A stretch of DNA of 41,644 nucleotides from an uncultured Muribaculaceae bacterium (GCA_910586455.1 CAJUHX010000013.1:1-41644), one strand, 5' to 3'; numbered from the stretch's first letter, positions 16,741-25,048 are shown. Notes: generated by a model from the letters alone, not told the origin. Translations and numbers: made by a program.

Positions 16741-17166
16741 ATGAAAATAGTGCCACGTATTACATTATTCGCTTTGCTGGCAGCGGCGATGTTTTCGCTT
16801 GCCGGCTGTACACGCAGTTACGATTCCGCCACATGCCAACGCCTGAGCGACAAGCTGTCCGGTGGCGAGCAGCTGACCCAGGATGAATATGCCCGGATGA
16901 TAGAACAGTACGACCTTGTGCTGGAATATCTGGTGCAGCGTACCGATTCGGTAATGCTGATTGAAGACGATATGCAGCGCCTCGACGTAGGTCACCGTCT
17001 GCGCGACGACGACGAGTTCAACGAACGCTGGCATGTGATGTTCGATTTCGGGAGCGCCCTGTATCAGGCTCGTGCCGCAGGCTTGCTCAGCGACTTCAAT
17101 CTCAATAATTACATGGAGCTGCTGCCCTACACCGAGCGCATAAGCCGCAATATGGCATCGATTTAA
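16741..17166 (+). CDS. Small lipoprotein, function unknown
   Basis: A 141-residue predicted lipoprotein: basic start, hydrophobic segment and lipobox SLAGC with the lipidated Cys at residue 23. The mature part is acidic and helical (GGEQLTQDEYARMIEQYDLVLEYLVQRTD), with no transmembrane helix and no domain I recognise. Codon use and base composition look like those of the neighbours. It starts 59 bp after rsmD and ends 34 bp before the SIMPL gene, so all could lie in one transcript. Envelope location is secure from the signal; nothing shows a role. Confidence 0.8.
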   Translation: MKIVPRITLFALLAAAMFSLAGCTRSYDSATCQRLSDKLSGGEQLTQDEYARMIEQYDLVLEYLVQRTDSVMLIEDDMQRLDVGHRLRDDDEFNERWHVMFDFGSALYQARAAGLLSDFNLNNYMELLPYTERISRNMASI

Positions 17167-17200
17167 GCCATTTCATTATAAATCATTTAATATTAAGAGG

Positions 17201-17908
17201 ATGAAGTATTCATCAATTATCTCAGCATTCCTGATAGGCCTGGGGCTGGTGCTTTCAAGCCTTTGTCTGAAATCGGCCATAAAGGGCTATGGAGAGCGCG
17301 ACAGGGTAGTTGCCGTACGAGGTCTATGTGAAAAAGAAGTACAGGCCAACAAAGTGACATGGCCCTTGGTAACCAAGGAAATGGGCAACGACCTGCCCAC
17401 AATCTACGACCGCATACAGGCCACCAACGACAAGATACTGCAGTTCCTGAAATCGAACGGCATATCCGCCGACGAAATTTCGGTGAACTCGCCCGACGTC
17501 ACCGACCGCATCGCCGACCGATATAGCGACGACAACACCATAAGTTCGCGCTACAGTGTCACCAATGTGATTGTGGTTACATCGTCGAAGGTCGATCTGG
17601 TGCGCAAGCTCATCGACAAGCAGGCCGACCTGCTGCGCGAAGGCATAGCCGTTATAGCCGGAAACTATCAGTACCCCACCACCTACGAATACACCGAACT
17701 CAACAGCGTAAAGCCAGAGATGATAGCTGATGCCACAGCCAAGGCTCGCGAGGCCGCTGATAAATTTGCCGAGGACTCGCACAGTAAGCTTGGCAAAATC
17801 AAGACAGCGTCGCAGGGCCAGTTCTCGATCAGCGACCGCGACCAGTTCACCCCTTACATCAAAAACATCCGTGTGGTTACTACACTGGAATATTATCTTG
17901 AGGATTAA
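17201..17908 (+). CDS. SIMPL (DUF541) domain protein
   Basis: A 235-residue protein with one N-terminal membrane helix or uncleaved signal (SIISAFLIGLGLVLSSLCL) and a periplasmic SIMPL domain. Domain features are the opening VVAVRGLCEKEVQANKVTW, the LQFLKSNGISADEISVNSPDVTDR segment, YSVTNVIVVTSSKVDLVRKLI, and the closing FADKFAEDSHSKLGKI-like helix followed by IRVVTTLEYYLE. Members such as E. coli YggE and mammalian SIMPL share the fold; bacterial ones are linked to oxidative stress but have no agreed mechanism. A strong terminator 28 bp downstream closes the transcript and isolates it from the urease locus. Confidence 0.88.
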   Translation: MKYSSIISAFLIGLGLVLSSLCLKSAIKGYGERDRVVAVRGLCEKEVQANKVTWPLVTKEMGNDLPTIYDRIQATNDKILQFLKSNGISADEISVNSPDVTDRIADRYSDDNTISSRYSVTNVIVVTSSKVDLVRKLIDKQADLLREGIAVIAGNYQYPTTYEYTELNSVKPEMIADATAKAREAADKFAEDSHSKLGKIKTASQGQFSISDRDQFTPYIKNIRVVTTLEYYLED

Positions 17909-17935
17909 CGGCAGTACAGGCTGTGAAAAGTATTG

Positions 17936-17966
17936 AAAAAGTCCGGACTTGTCCGGACTTTTTTTA
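17936..17966 (+). terminator. Strong intrinsic terminator after the SIMPL gene
   Basis: GTCCGGAC (17941-17948), two bases and GTCCGGAC (17951-17958) form a stem extended by A:T pairs and followed by seven T. It insulates the urease locus from upstream transcription. Confidence 0.85.
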
Positions 17967-18081
17967 TGTTAATACAATCGGAATCAATAAACAAAAACTT
18001 TAGCGACGGTGTTTTAAAACCAGATAACACAGCCGGAACCTTGTGCCCCGGCCTATAGCTAACCCAATTAATTCGAATTCT

Positions 18082-18384
18082 ATGCATCTGACACCTAAAG
18101 AGCTCGACAAGCTCAAACTGCTCACACTGGGCATGATAGCCGAACGTCGCCTCAACAAGGGCTTGAAGCTTAACTATCCTGAGTCGGTGGCTTATATTAC
18201 CTCGGCTGCGCTCGAAGGCGCCCGCGAAGGTAAAACGGTAGAAGAGGTGATGCACGACGCCGCAAATGTACTCACCAAGGACAATGTGATGGAAGGCGTC
18301 GCCGACATGATTAACCTGCTGCAGGTTGAAGCCGTGTTCACCGACGGCTCCCGTCTGGTATCCATACACCACCCCATCAAATGA
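18082..18384 (+). CDS. ureA: Urease subunit gamma
   Basis: A 100-residue smallest subunit of urease, the cytosolic nickel enzyme that hydrolyses urea to ammonia and carbamate. The start at 18082 (MHLTPKELDKLKLLTLGMIAERR) is chosen because every UreA begins this way and the length then equals the family norm; the upstream in-frame ATG would add 13 unrelated residues. Other conserved parts are GLKLNYPESVAYITSAALEGAREGKTVEEVM and the final VEAVFTDGSRLVSIHHPI. First gene of the urease locus. No convincing TAnnTTTG box is seen in the 115 bases between the preceding terminator and the start. A 141-bp spacer, long for this operon, separates it from ureB. Confidence 0.97.
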   Translation: MHLTPKELDKLKLLTLGMIAERRLNKGLKLNYPESVAYITSAALEGAREGKTVEEVMHDAANVLTKDNVMEGVADMINLLQVEAVFTDGSRLVSIHHPIK

Positions 18385-18525
18385 GTCTGACATCAGATAT
18401 TAAGACTCAGTTGCTTCTCTCTCTTAAAGCCACGGACAAAGTTTCCGCGGTATGTATCATTCTCCTCTCTTCCTCTAAACTTTAATTAATCGCGACTCTG
18501 CAAAGCGCCGCACTAACACAAGATT

Positions 18526-19074
18526 ATGAATACTGACGATAAAAGTACAAGCTGTCAGACACCTGAAGGCCTTGTGCAGGGTACTCCGGATATTGCTGTG
18601 CCCAAGACAGCCGGGTTCGAACCGGCTACAACAGTGCCCGTGGGCGGTGTGATTCTGGCCGACGGCGACCTGCAATACAACACCAACCGCTACACCGTGA
18701 CTCTGAAAGTGCGTAACACCGGCGACCGACCCATACAGGTTGGCTCGCATTTCCACTTCTTTGAAGTGAACCGTTATCTCGAATTCGACCGCAAGGTCGC
18801 TTTCGGCATGCACCTGAACATACCGGCCACCACAGCCGTGCGTTTTGAACCCGGCGAGGAAAAAGAAGTGGAGCTTTGCTCGTACTACGGCAAGCGCCGC
18901 GTAATAGGTTTCAACGACCTGGTCAACGGCTATACCGGAGGCGAAGACACACCTTCGTTCTATCCAAAGAAGACCGAAGCTTTTCGCCGTATGCAGGAAT
19001 ATGGCTTCAAGAATGTATCGGAAGAAGAAGCCGATGCCGAATTTACCTCCAACAACACCACAGCTAAAAAATAA
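18526..19074 (+). CDS. ureB: Urease subunit beta with N- and C-terminal extensions
   Basis: A 182-residue urease beta subunit; most free-standing UreB proteins are about 100-110 residues. The conserved core runs from VPVGGVILADGDLQYN (about 37) through VRNTGDRPIQVGSHFHFFEVN, LEFDRKVAFGMHLNIPA and TAVRFEPGEEKEVELCSYYGKRRVIGF (to about 135). In front are some 36 extra residues, and behind about 45 (NDLVNGYTGGEDTPSFYPKK, EAFRRMQEYGFKNV). That tail resembles the C-terminal part of the Helicobacter pylori gamma-beta fusion UreA, which helps build the 12-mer. The gene is unfused, separate from ureA, and 5 bp from ureC. Confidence 0.93.
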   Translation: MNTDDKSTSCQTPEGLVQGTPDIAVPKTAGFEPATTVPVGGVILADGDLQYNTNRYTVTLKVRNTGDRPIQVGSHFHFFEVNRYLEFDRKVAFGMHLNIPATTAVRFEPGEEKEVELCSYYGKRRVIGFNDLVNGYTGGEDTPSFYPKKTEAFRRMQEYGFKNVSEEEADAEFTSNNTTAKK

Positions 19075-19079
19075 ACGCC

Positions 19080-20798
19080 ATGGCAACTATATCAAGACAA
19101 GAAAACAATAACCTGTTCGGCCCGACTGTAGGCGATAAAATCCGTCTGGCCAACACAAACCTCTACGTGGAGATTGAAAAAGACCTCCGCGTGTATGGCG
19201 ACGAAGTGGTGTACGGCGGCGGCAAGACGCTGCGCGACGGCATGGGCACTGCCAATGAAGTGACTTCCGATGCCGGTTCGCTCGACCTGGTAATCACCAA
19301 CGTTACGATCCTCGACCCTCTGCTTGGCGTGGTAAAGGCCGACGTGGGCGTTAAGGACGGCAAAATCGCAGGTATAGGCAAGGCCGGTAACCCCAATGTG
19401 ATGCAAGGTGTAACACCTACTCTCTGCACAGGCCCCAGCACTGATGCAATTTCCGGCGAGCATCTTATCCTTACCGCAGCCGGTATCGACGGTCACGTGC
19501 ATTTTATTTCGCCTCAGCAGGCCTATAACTGCCTCAGCAACGGTATCACTACCCTTATAGGCGGCGGTATCGGCCCCACCGACGGCACTAACGGCACCAC
19601 CATCACTTCGGGCCGATGGAATATTCACAAGATGCTGGAATCCGCCGAGGCTCTGCCTGTAAACATGGGCTTTTTGGCTAAAGGCAATTCCTCTATCCGC
19701 CAAACTCTCGACGAGCAGATCGAGGCCGGTGCCATGGGCTTTAAAATCCATGAGGACTGGGGCTCGACTCCGGCTGCCATCCGCTCGTGTATGTCGAGCG
19801 CCGACCGCTACGATGTGCAGGTGGCAATCCACACCGATACCCTTAACGAGGGCGGTTATGTGGAAGATACCATCGCCGCAATCGACGGACGTACCATCCA
19901 TACCTACCATACCGAAGGCGCCGGCGGCGGACACGCGCCCGACCTTCTTAAGGTGGCTTCGATGGCTAACGTGCTGCCCTCGAGTACAAACCCCACGCTG
20001 CCTTTCGGCGTGAACTCCGAGGCCGAACTGTTCGATATGATTATGGTATGCCACAACCTTAACCCAACCATACCTTCCGATGTGGCATTCGCCGAAAGCC
20101 GTGTACGCCCCGAAACCCAGTCGGCAGAGAATATTCTCCACGACCTCGGTGTGCTTTCGATGGTATCGAGCGACTCGCAGGCCATGGGCCGTGTAGGCGA
20201 ATCGTTTATGCGTACCTTCCAGATGGCATCGTACATGAAGGATGCCCGCGGCAAGCTGCCGGAGGATTCGGCAAGCAACGATAACTTCCGTGTACTCCGT
20301 TACCTGGCCCAGATCACCCTTAATCCGGCCATTACTTACGGTATCAGCGACCTGCTCGGCTCTATAGCTGTGGGCAAGATGGCCGACCTGGTGCTTTGGG
20401 AGCCGGCATTCTTCGGTACTAAGCCCAAGATGGTAATCAAGGGCGGTCTGATTAACTGGGCACAGATGGGCGACCCGAACGCCTCGCTGCCTACCCCTCA
20501 GCCGGTGTACATGCGCCCGATGTTCGGAGCCATTGGCAAAGCCCTTACCGCCACTACAGCACGCTTTGTAAGCCGTGCCGCTTACGATGCCGGCATCAAG
20601 GAAAAACTCGGTCTGGACAGCATTATCTATCCGGTACACGGCTGCCGCCACATAGGCAAGGCCGACATGGTACTGAATAATGCTACCCCAAAGATTGAGG
20701 TCGACCCCGAAACATTCAATGTGTACGTCGACGGTGTCCTCGCTTATGTCGACCCGGCAAAGAGCGTGGCCCTGGGACAGCTCTACTGGTTCTCGTAA
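19080..20798 (+). CDS. ureC: Urease catalytic subunit alpha
   Basis: A 572-residue amidohydrolase-fold catalytic subunit holding the dinuclear nickel centre. All key residues are present at a constant +5 offset from Klebsiella aerogenes numbering: H139 and H141 (GIDGHVHF), the carbamylated K222 with H224 (GFKIHEDWG), H251 (IHTDT), H277 (HTEGAGGGH), the flap C324 and catalytic base H325 (MVCHNLN), and D365 (SSDSQAMGR). So it should be active. One visible change is Asn326 where many ureases have a second His (CHHL). Length and the ISRQENNNLFGPTVGDKIRL opening are standard. A terminator follows, separating it from the accessory genes. Confidence 0.98.
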   Translation: MATISRQENNNLFGPTVGDKIRLANTNLYVEIEKDLRVYGDEVVYGGGKTLRDGMGTANEVTSDAGSLDLVITNVTILDPLLGVVKADVGVKDGKIAGIGKAGNPNVMQGVTPTLCTGPSTDAISGEHLILTAAGIDGHVHFISPQQAYNCLSNGITTLIGGGIGPTDGTNGTTITSGRWNIHKMLESAEALPVNMGFLAKGNSSIRQTLDEQIEAGAMGFKIHEDWGSTPAAIRSCMSSADRYDVQVAIHTDTLNEGGYVEDTIAAIDGRTIHTYHTEGAGGGHAPDLLKVASMANVLPSSTNPTLPFGVNSEAELFDMIMVCHNLNPTIPSDVAFAESRVRPETQSAENILHDLGVLSMVSSDSQAMGRVGESFMRTFQMASYMKDARGKLPEDSASNDNFRVLRYLAQITLNPAITYGISDLLGSIAVGKMADLVLWEPAFFGTKPKMVIKGGLINWAQMGDPNASLPTPQPVYMRPMFGAIGKALTATTARFVSRAAYDAGIKEKLGLDSIIYPVHGCRHIGKADMVLNNATPKIEVDPETFNVYVDGVLAYVDPAKSVALGQLYWFS

Positions 20799-20824
20799 GC
20801 GACAGTTGACCCTGAAAAATTAAT

Positions 20825-20869
20825 GCAGGCGAAAATCGGACTTCTCAGACTGATTTCCGCCTGCTTTTT
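20825..20869 (+). terminator. Intrinsic terminator between ureC and ureE
   Basis: GCAGGCGAAAATC (20825-20837) pairs with GATTTCCGCCTGC (20852-20864) with one mismatch and is followed by five T. It lies 26 bp after the ureC stop, so much of the transcription of the structural genes should end here. Confidence 0.75.
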
Positions 20870-21017
20870 CGGGAGGGGGGCCTAATTCAGGCAGTGGGGC
20901 ACAAAGCGCGCGCCCCTGAACCAAACAGCCGCGCTGCGTGTTTTAAATTAAACCGCCCGGAAAGTTACGGGCAATTCATCACTTTGCTGTATAGAACTAA
21001 CAATCAATTAAAATCTC
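20870..21017 (+). promoter_or_regulatory. Structured leader/spacer before ureE
   Basis: These 148 bases hold no gene. They contain GGGGC (20896-20900) facing GCCCC (20912-20916), and GCCCG-N8-CGGGC (20955-20972). A poor -7 candidate, TCACTTTG (20979-20986, one mismatch to TAnnTTTG), lies 31 bp before ureE and would allow separate expression of ureEFGD. No known riboswitch class is recognisable. Confidence 0.35.
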
Positions 21018-21605
21018 ATGGAAATATTTACTGAAATCATTGGCAATATGCACCAGCCGGAGTGGCATCAGAAACTGCACGACGCTGAAATTGAATCAAT
21101 ATTCCTTGACCAGTGGACAGCCCAGAAAAGCCGCTTCCTGGCCAAGAGCGACAGTGGCGCCGAGTATCCGGTGGCGCTCAAACGCCAGAGTCAGATTGCG
21201 GACGGTGATATTCTGAAGTTCAACCCCGACACGCGCAAGGCCGTGGTGCTGAGGCTGAATCTGAATCCGGTGCTGAAAATCGATATGAGCAAACTCAGCG
21301 ACAAGAAGCCCGAGGAAATCATACGCATAGCCGTGGAGCTGGGCCATGCCATAGGCAATCAGCACTGGCCTGCCGTGGTCAAGGGCACCACAGTGTATGT
21401 GCCGCTGACTGTCGACCGCAAAGTCATGCTCAGCGTAATGGAAACCCACAACATCGACGACATAAGCTACGAGTTCGAGGAAGGCCGGGAAGTGATACCC
21501 TACATGGCGCCTCACGAAATCAGGGTGCTTTTCGGCGGTGCCTCGCACGGCAACAGCCATATCCACACCGACCACGTTCACGCCGACGCTAAAATAGTAC
21601 ACTGA
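21018..21605 (+). CDS. ureE: Urease accessory protein UreE (nickel chaperone)
   Basis: A 195-residue metallochaperone that carries nickel to the UreDFG-apourease complex. The N-terminal half (QKSRFLAKSDSGAEYPVALKRQSQIADGDIL) is the peptide-binding-like domain. The second half has the UreE signature ELGHAIGNQHWPAVVKGTTVYVPLTVDRKVMLSVMETHNI, containing the conserved nickel-site His in the METH region. The C-terminus is His-rich (HGNSHIHTDHVHADAKIVH, 6 His), a usual extra nickel store. It is longer than many UreE (about 150) because of the N-terminal segment. It leads the second half of the urease locus and ends 1 bp before ureF. Confidence 0.93.
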   Translation: MEIFTEIIGNMHQPEWHQKLHDAEIESIFLDQWTAQKSRFLAKSDSGAEYPVALKRQSQIADGDILKFNPDTRKAVVLRLNLNPVLKIDMSKLSDKKPEEIIRIAVELGHAIGNQHWPAVVKGTTVYVPLTVDRKVMLSVMETHNIDDISYEFEEGREVIPYMAPHEIRVLFGGASHGNSHIHTDHVHADAKIVH

Positions 21606-21606
21606 T

Positions 21607-22290
21607 ATGGACACTGTAATGCACCTGCTGCAATTTACCGACTCGACCTTTCCGGTGGGTACCTTCTCCTTCTCGAACGGGCTGGAAACCGCGGCCTACG
21701 AGCGTGTGGTACATGATGCCCGTACGCTTGAGGAATATACCAGGGCCGTGGCCATGCAGGCGGCTTTTTCCGACGGTGTCGCAGCGCTGCTCGCCCACAG
21801 AGCCGCCCTTACCGGCGATTACGAGGCCGTGGTAAAGACCGACCGACAGATAATGCTCTTCAAGATGAACGATGAAGCCCGCATGATGCTGCAGCGTATG
21901 GGCAAGAAGCTGGCCGAACTTGGCATACGCCTTTTCCCCGGCAACGAACTTATTGCCCGCTGGCTCAAGGACATCGAGGCCGGAATTACTCCCGGTAGCT
22001 ATCCGGTGGCGCAGGGCATAGTGTTCGCCCTTGCCGGCCTGAACGAAGAGCAACTTTATGCCTCGCACCAGTACGGCGTAATCAATATGGTGCTGTCGGC
22101 TGCTCTGCGCTGCGTGCGGGTGTCGCACTACGATACACAGGAAAGCCTTTTTCGTCTGTCGGCCGAAGTTCCGGCACTGTACGAGCGCGCACGCACCATG
22201 ACCTTCGAAGACATGAACTCATTTGTGCCCCAGATGGACATTATGGCCAGCCTGCACGAGAAAGGCAACATGCGCATGTTCATGAACTGA
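21607..22290 (+). CDS. ureF: Urease accessory protein UreF
   Basis: A 227-residue all-helical cytosolic protein of the urease activation complex; with UreD it links apourease to the GTPase UreG and times GTP hydrolysis. The family opening is clear: LLQFTDSTFPVGTFSFSNGLETA. Other typical parts are MNDEARMMLQRMGKKLAELG and SYPVAQGIVFALAGLNEEQLYASHQYGVINMVLSAALRCVRVSHYDTQ. The C-terminal MDIMASLHEKGNMRMFMN matches the conserved tail that contacts UreG/UreD. It starts 1 bp after ureE stops and is followed after 41 AT-rich bases by ureG. Confidence 0.95.
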   Translation: MDTVMHLLQFTDSTFPVGTFSFSNGLETAAYERVVHDARTLEEYTRAVAMQAAFSDGVAALLAHRAALTGDYEAVVKTDRQIMLFKMNDEARMMLQRMGKKLAELGIRLFPGNELIARWLKDIEAGITPGSYPVAQGIVFALAGLNEEQLYASHQYGVINMVLSAALRCVRVSHYDTQESLFRLSAEVPALYERARTMTFEDMNSFVPQMDIMASLHEKGNMRMFMN

Positions 22291-22331
22291 AAATTTAGAA
22301 TTTAATATTCAACATTTAACATTGATATAAA

Positions 22332-22952
22332 ATGTCAACCTGCAGAATAGGTATAGGCGGCCCGGTAGGTTCCGGCAAGACCGCACTGATTGAAGCAATC
22401 ACTCCCAAGCTGATGGAACGCGGCTTAGGCGTGCTTATTATAACCAACGATATTGTAACCACCGAGGATGCCAAACATGTGCGCAAGACCCTCAAGGGAG
22501 TGCTGATGGAAGACCGCATCATAGGCGTCGAAACCGGTGCATGCCCACATACCGCCGTGCGCGAAGACCCCTCGATGAATATAGCCGCCGTAGAGGAAAT
22601 GGAAGCTAAATTCCCCGATGCCGATGTGGTGCTGATTGAGTCGGGAGGCGACAACCTCACACTTACATTCTCGCCGGCTCTGGTGGACTTCTTCATATAC
22701 GTAATCGACGTGGCCGCAGGCGACAAGATACCCCGCAAAGACGGCCCCGGCATATCGCAGAGCGATATTCTGGTAATCAACAAAATCGACCTTGCACCTT
22801 ATGTGCATGCCTCGCTGGAGGTTATGGACCACGACAGCAAGCTGATGCGCCCCTGCAAGCCCTTTATATTCACCAATTCGCTCACCGGTGAGAATGTCGA
22901 CGAACTTGTCGACCTCATCTGCAAGATGGCGCTTTTCGATAAAATCAAGTAA
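22332..22952 (+). CDS. ureG: Urease accessory GTPase UreG
   Basis: A 206-residue SIMIBI-class GTPase that delivers nickel to apourease on GTP hydrolysis. Motifs: P-loop GPVGSGKT at residues 10-17, the nickel-binding CPH at C71-P72-H73 (ETGACPHTA), ESGGDNLTLTFSP as switch/Walker B region, and the guanine-specificity motif NKID (LVINKIDLAPYV). All residues needed for nickel-dependent dimerisation are present and the length is standard. It lies between ureF and ureD (21-bp gap to ureD). There is no His-rich N-terminus, which is usual when UreE carries the His tail. Confidence 0.98.
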   Translation: MSTCRIGIGGPVGSGKTALIEAITPKLMERGLGVLIITNDIVTTEDAKHVRKTLKGVLMEDRIIGVETGACPHTAVREDPSMNIAAVEEMEAKFPDADVVLIESGGDNLTLTFSPALVDFFIYVIDVAAGDKIPRKDGPGISQSDILVINKIDLAPYVHASLEVMDHDSKLMRPCKPFIFTNSLTGENVDELVDLICKMALFDKIK

Positions 22953-22973
22953 TAAAACAGCCTCGGAAGATAT

Positions 22974-23918
22974 ATGGAACGCTATTATTCTGATTCACCC
23001 AAGGTTGACTTCGACCATGCCCCCGAGATGGCTCCATACCTGGAGCAGCCCGATGCCATGTATGTGGGCTGTCCGGGCAAACACGGCTATCTGAACCTTG
23101 GCTTCGAACTCGATGCCGACGGCAAGTCGATTATGCGCGAACTCGATCGCCGCGCCCCGCTGATTGTGCAGCAGGAACTGTACTTCGACGAGGCCATGCC
23201 CGAGATGCCATGTGTGTACATACTATCGTCGGGCGGTCCCAACGTCGACGGCGACCGCTACGTGCAGAACTTTACCGTGCATAAGAACGCATTCGCACAT
23301 ATAAGCACCGGCGCTGCCACAAAACTGGCCGAGATGCGCCGCAACTACTCGGGTATGATTCAGAAGATAGTTCTTGAGGAGGGCGCTTACCTTGAATATC
23401 TGCCCGAACCGGTGATTCCATGCCGCCACACACGCTTTATCTGCGATACCGAAATTACGGCGCACCCCACCGCTTCGCTGGTGTACAGCGAGGTGTATAT
23501 GGGCGGGCGCAAATATTATAATGATGGTGAGATGTTTGAGTTCGATATTTTGTCGGTGACCACACGCGGACAGCGCCCCGATGGCGAACAGCTCTTCCGC
23601 GAGAAGTTCATAATCGATCCACGGCGCGGAGGCCTGCGTCTTACCGGTGTGATGGACAGCTACGATGTCTTTGCCAATGTGGTGGTGGTGGCTCCGCCGG
23701 AATCGGCCGATATAATATATGAGTCCACAGAACCGTTTATAGACCGGGAGAAACATCTGGCGGCCGGAATAACCCATCTGCCCAACGGTGCCGGTCTGCT
23801 CTACAAGGTACTCGGCACTGAGCCGGGGCCGGTAAAGGCTCTGGTGCGCGAATTTGCCTCCGGGGTCCGTCAGGCAGTCAAAGGCAGGCCGCTACCCAAG
23901 GAGTTCCCGTGGAGGTAG
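22974..23918 (+). CDS. ureD: Urease accessory protein UreD (UreH)
   Basis: A 314-residue beta-helix protein that binds apourease and channels nickel from UreG to the active site. Recognisable parts are the LIVQQELYFDEAMPEMPCVYILSSGGPNVDGDR block, AHISTGAATKLAEM, LEEGAYLEYLPEPVIPCRHTRFICDTEI and FEFDILSVTTRGQRPDGEQ, in the canonical order. Length is a little over the usual 270-300. With ureE, F and G it completes the activation set. It follows ureG by 21 bp and is separated from the urea channel by 59 AT-rich bases. Confidence 0.95.
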   Translation: MERYYSDSPKVDFDHAPEMAPYLEQPDAMYVGCPGKHGYLNLGFELDADGKSIMRELDRRAPLIVQQELYFDEAMPEMPCVYILSSGGPNVDGDRYVQNFTVHKNAFAHISTGAATKLAEMRRNYSGMIQKIVLEEGAYLEYLPEPVIPCRHTRFICDTEITAHPTASLVYSEVYMGGRKYYNDGEMFEFDILSVTTRGQRPDGEQLFREKFIIDPRRGGLRLTGVMDSYDVFANVVVVAPPESADIIYESTEPFIDREKHLAAGITHLPNGAGLLYKVLGTEPGPVKALVREFASGVRQAVKGRPLPKEFPWR

Positions 23919-23977
23919 TCCGGTTTCTCAATTTTAAACAGCCTCTTAATATTCAATATTTAAAAAAATAATACAAG

Positions 23978-25048
23978 ATGGCAACAACCACAAGCCCCCG
24001 GGTTCAGGCCGGGAGCCCGCAGTCAGCTCCCAATCAGTGGACGCTGGGCATCCGCACATTGCTGCGCGGTGCCGGGCAAGTAATGTTTCAGTGCAGTTCG
24101 TGGACCGGACTGCTGTTTTTGGCAGGTATATTCTGGGGTGCATATTCCTCGAATACACCTGCGGTGGCCTGGGGTGCGCTTGTAGGTCTGGCGGCCTCCA
24201 CACTCGTAGGTTATCTTGTAAAACTGCCCTCGATCAACGGCGACGAAGGTCTGTGGGGCTTCAACGGTATTCTGGTAGGCTGTGCCTTCCCTACATTCAT
24301 GTCCAACAGCTGGCTGATGTGGCTTTGTCTGGTATTCTTTGCCATGTGTACCACCTGGGTACGTTCGGGCTTCAACAATCTTCTGCGCCAGTTCAACACC
24401 AATTCCTTTACCTTCCCGTTTGTGTTCCTTACATGGATTATGCTGTTCGGCACACGTATTTTCGACGGCCTTGACCCCACCACACTGTCGCATCCGGCTC
24501 TTCCTGTGGTTGCTACCGGAGCCCTCGATACAAGTTTTGTAAAGCTGCCGGAGTACTGGCTCAAAGGTATATCGCAGGTGTTCCTTATCAACAACTGGGT
24601 CACCGGCATGTTGTTTCTGGCCGGTCTGTGGCTGAGTTCGCGCTGGGCCGCTATCTGGGCTGCCGCAGGCAGTGCCATAGCTTTGGCCATGGCCATACTG
24701 CTGAAAGCCGACCCCGCTGATATAGCCAACGGTCTGTTCGGCTTCAGCCCCGTGCTTACGGCAATAGCCCTGGGCTGCACCTTCTATAAGGTCAACTGGA
24801 AGTCGGCCATCTGGGCTGTATGCGGCATAGTTGCCACGGTATTTATTCAGGGCGCCATGGACGTGATATTCACACCTTGGGGACTGCCTACCTTGACCGG
24901 TCCCTTCTGCGTGGCCACATGGCTGTTTGTGCTTCCGGCATATAAATTCTCGGCAAAAGACGCTGTAGACCGCAGCGAGTGGACTCAGGACGCCAAGCGC
25001 GAGGCTCAGCTTATCGACAGCGAACTCAACAAAATCATAAATAAATGA
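23978..25048 (+). CDS. Urea transporter (UT/SLC14 family channel)
   Basis: A 356-residue inner-membrane urea channel. The family is a two-fold pseudo-repeat, and both signatures are visible: LWGFNGILVG (residues 92-101) in the first half and LFGFSPVLTAIALG in the second. Ten hydrophobic segments can be counted. The N-terminal 20 residues are hydrophilic and cytosolic. It lets urea move down its gradient, to be held inside by urease turnover. It lies in the urease locus, and its last 4 bp overlap the MFS permease start (ATGA), so the two are translationally coupled. Confidence 0.94.
   Translation: MATTTSPRVQAGSPQSAPNQWTLGIRTLLRGAGQVMFQCSSWTGLLFLAGIFWGAYSSNTPAVAWGALVGLAASTLVGYLVKLPSINGDEGLWGFNGILVGCAFPTFMSNSWLMWLCLVFFAMCTTWVRSGFNNLLRQFNTNSFTFPFVFLTWIMLFGTRIFDGLDPTTLSHPALPVVATGALDTSFVKLPEYWLKGISQVFLINNWVTGMLFLAGLWLSSRWAAIWAAAGSAIALAMAILLKADPADIANGLFGFSPVLTAIALGCTFYKVNWKSAIWAVCGIVATVFIQGAMDVIFTPWGLPTLTGPFCVATWLFVLPAYKFSAKDAVDRSEWTQDAKREAQLIDSELNKIINK

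Noticed and set aside
17967..18081. Promoter for ureA
   Set aside because: No TTTG/TAnnTTTG pair at proper spacing was found. A promoter must exist in or near this gap but I cannot place it.
19092..20651. Long 519-codon open frame on the minus strand inside ureC
   Set aside because: Antisense shadow of ureC in GC-rich coding DNA, with no recognisable domain.
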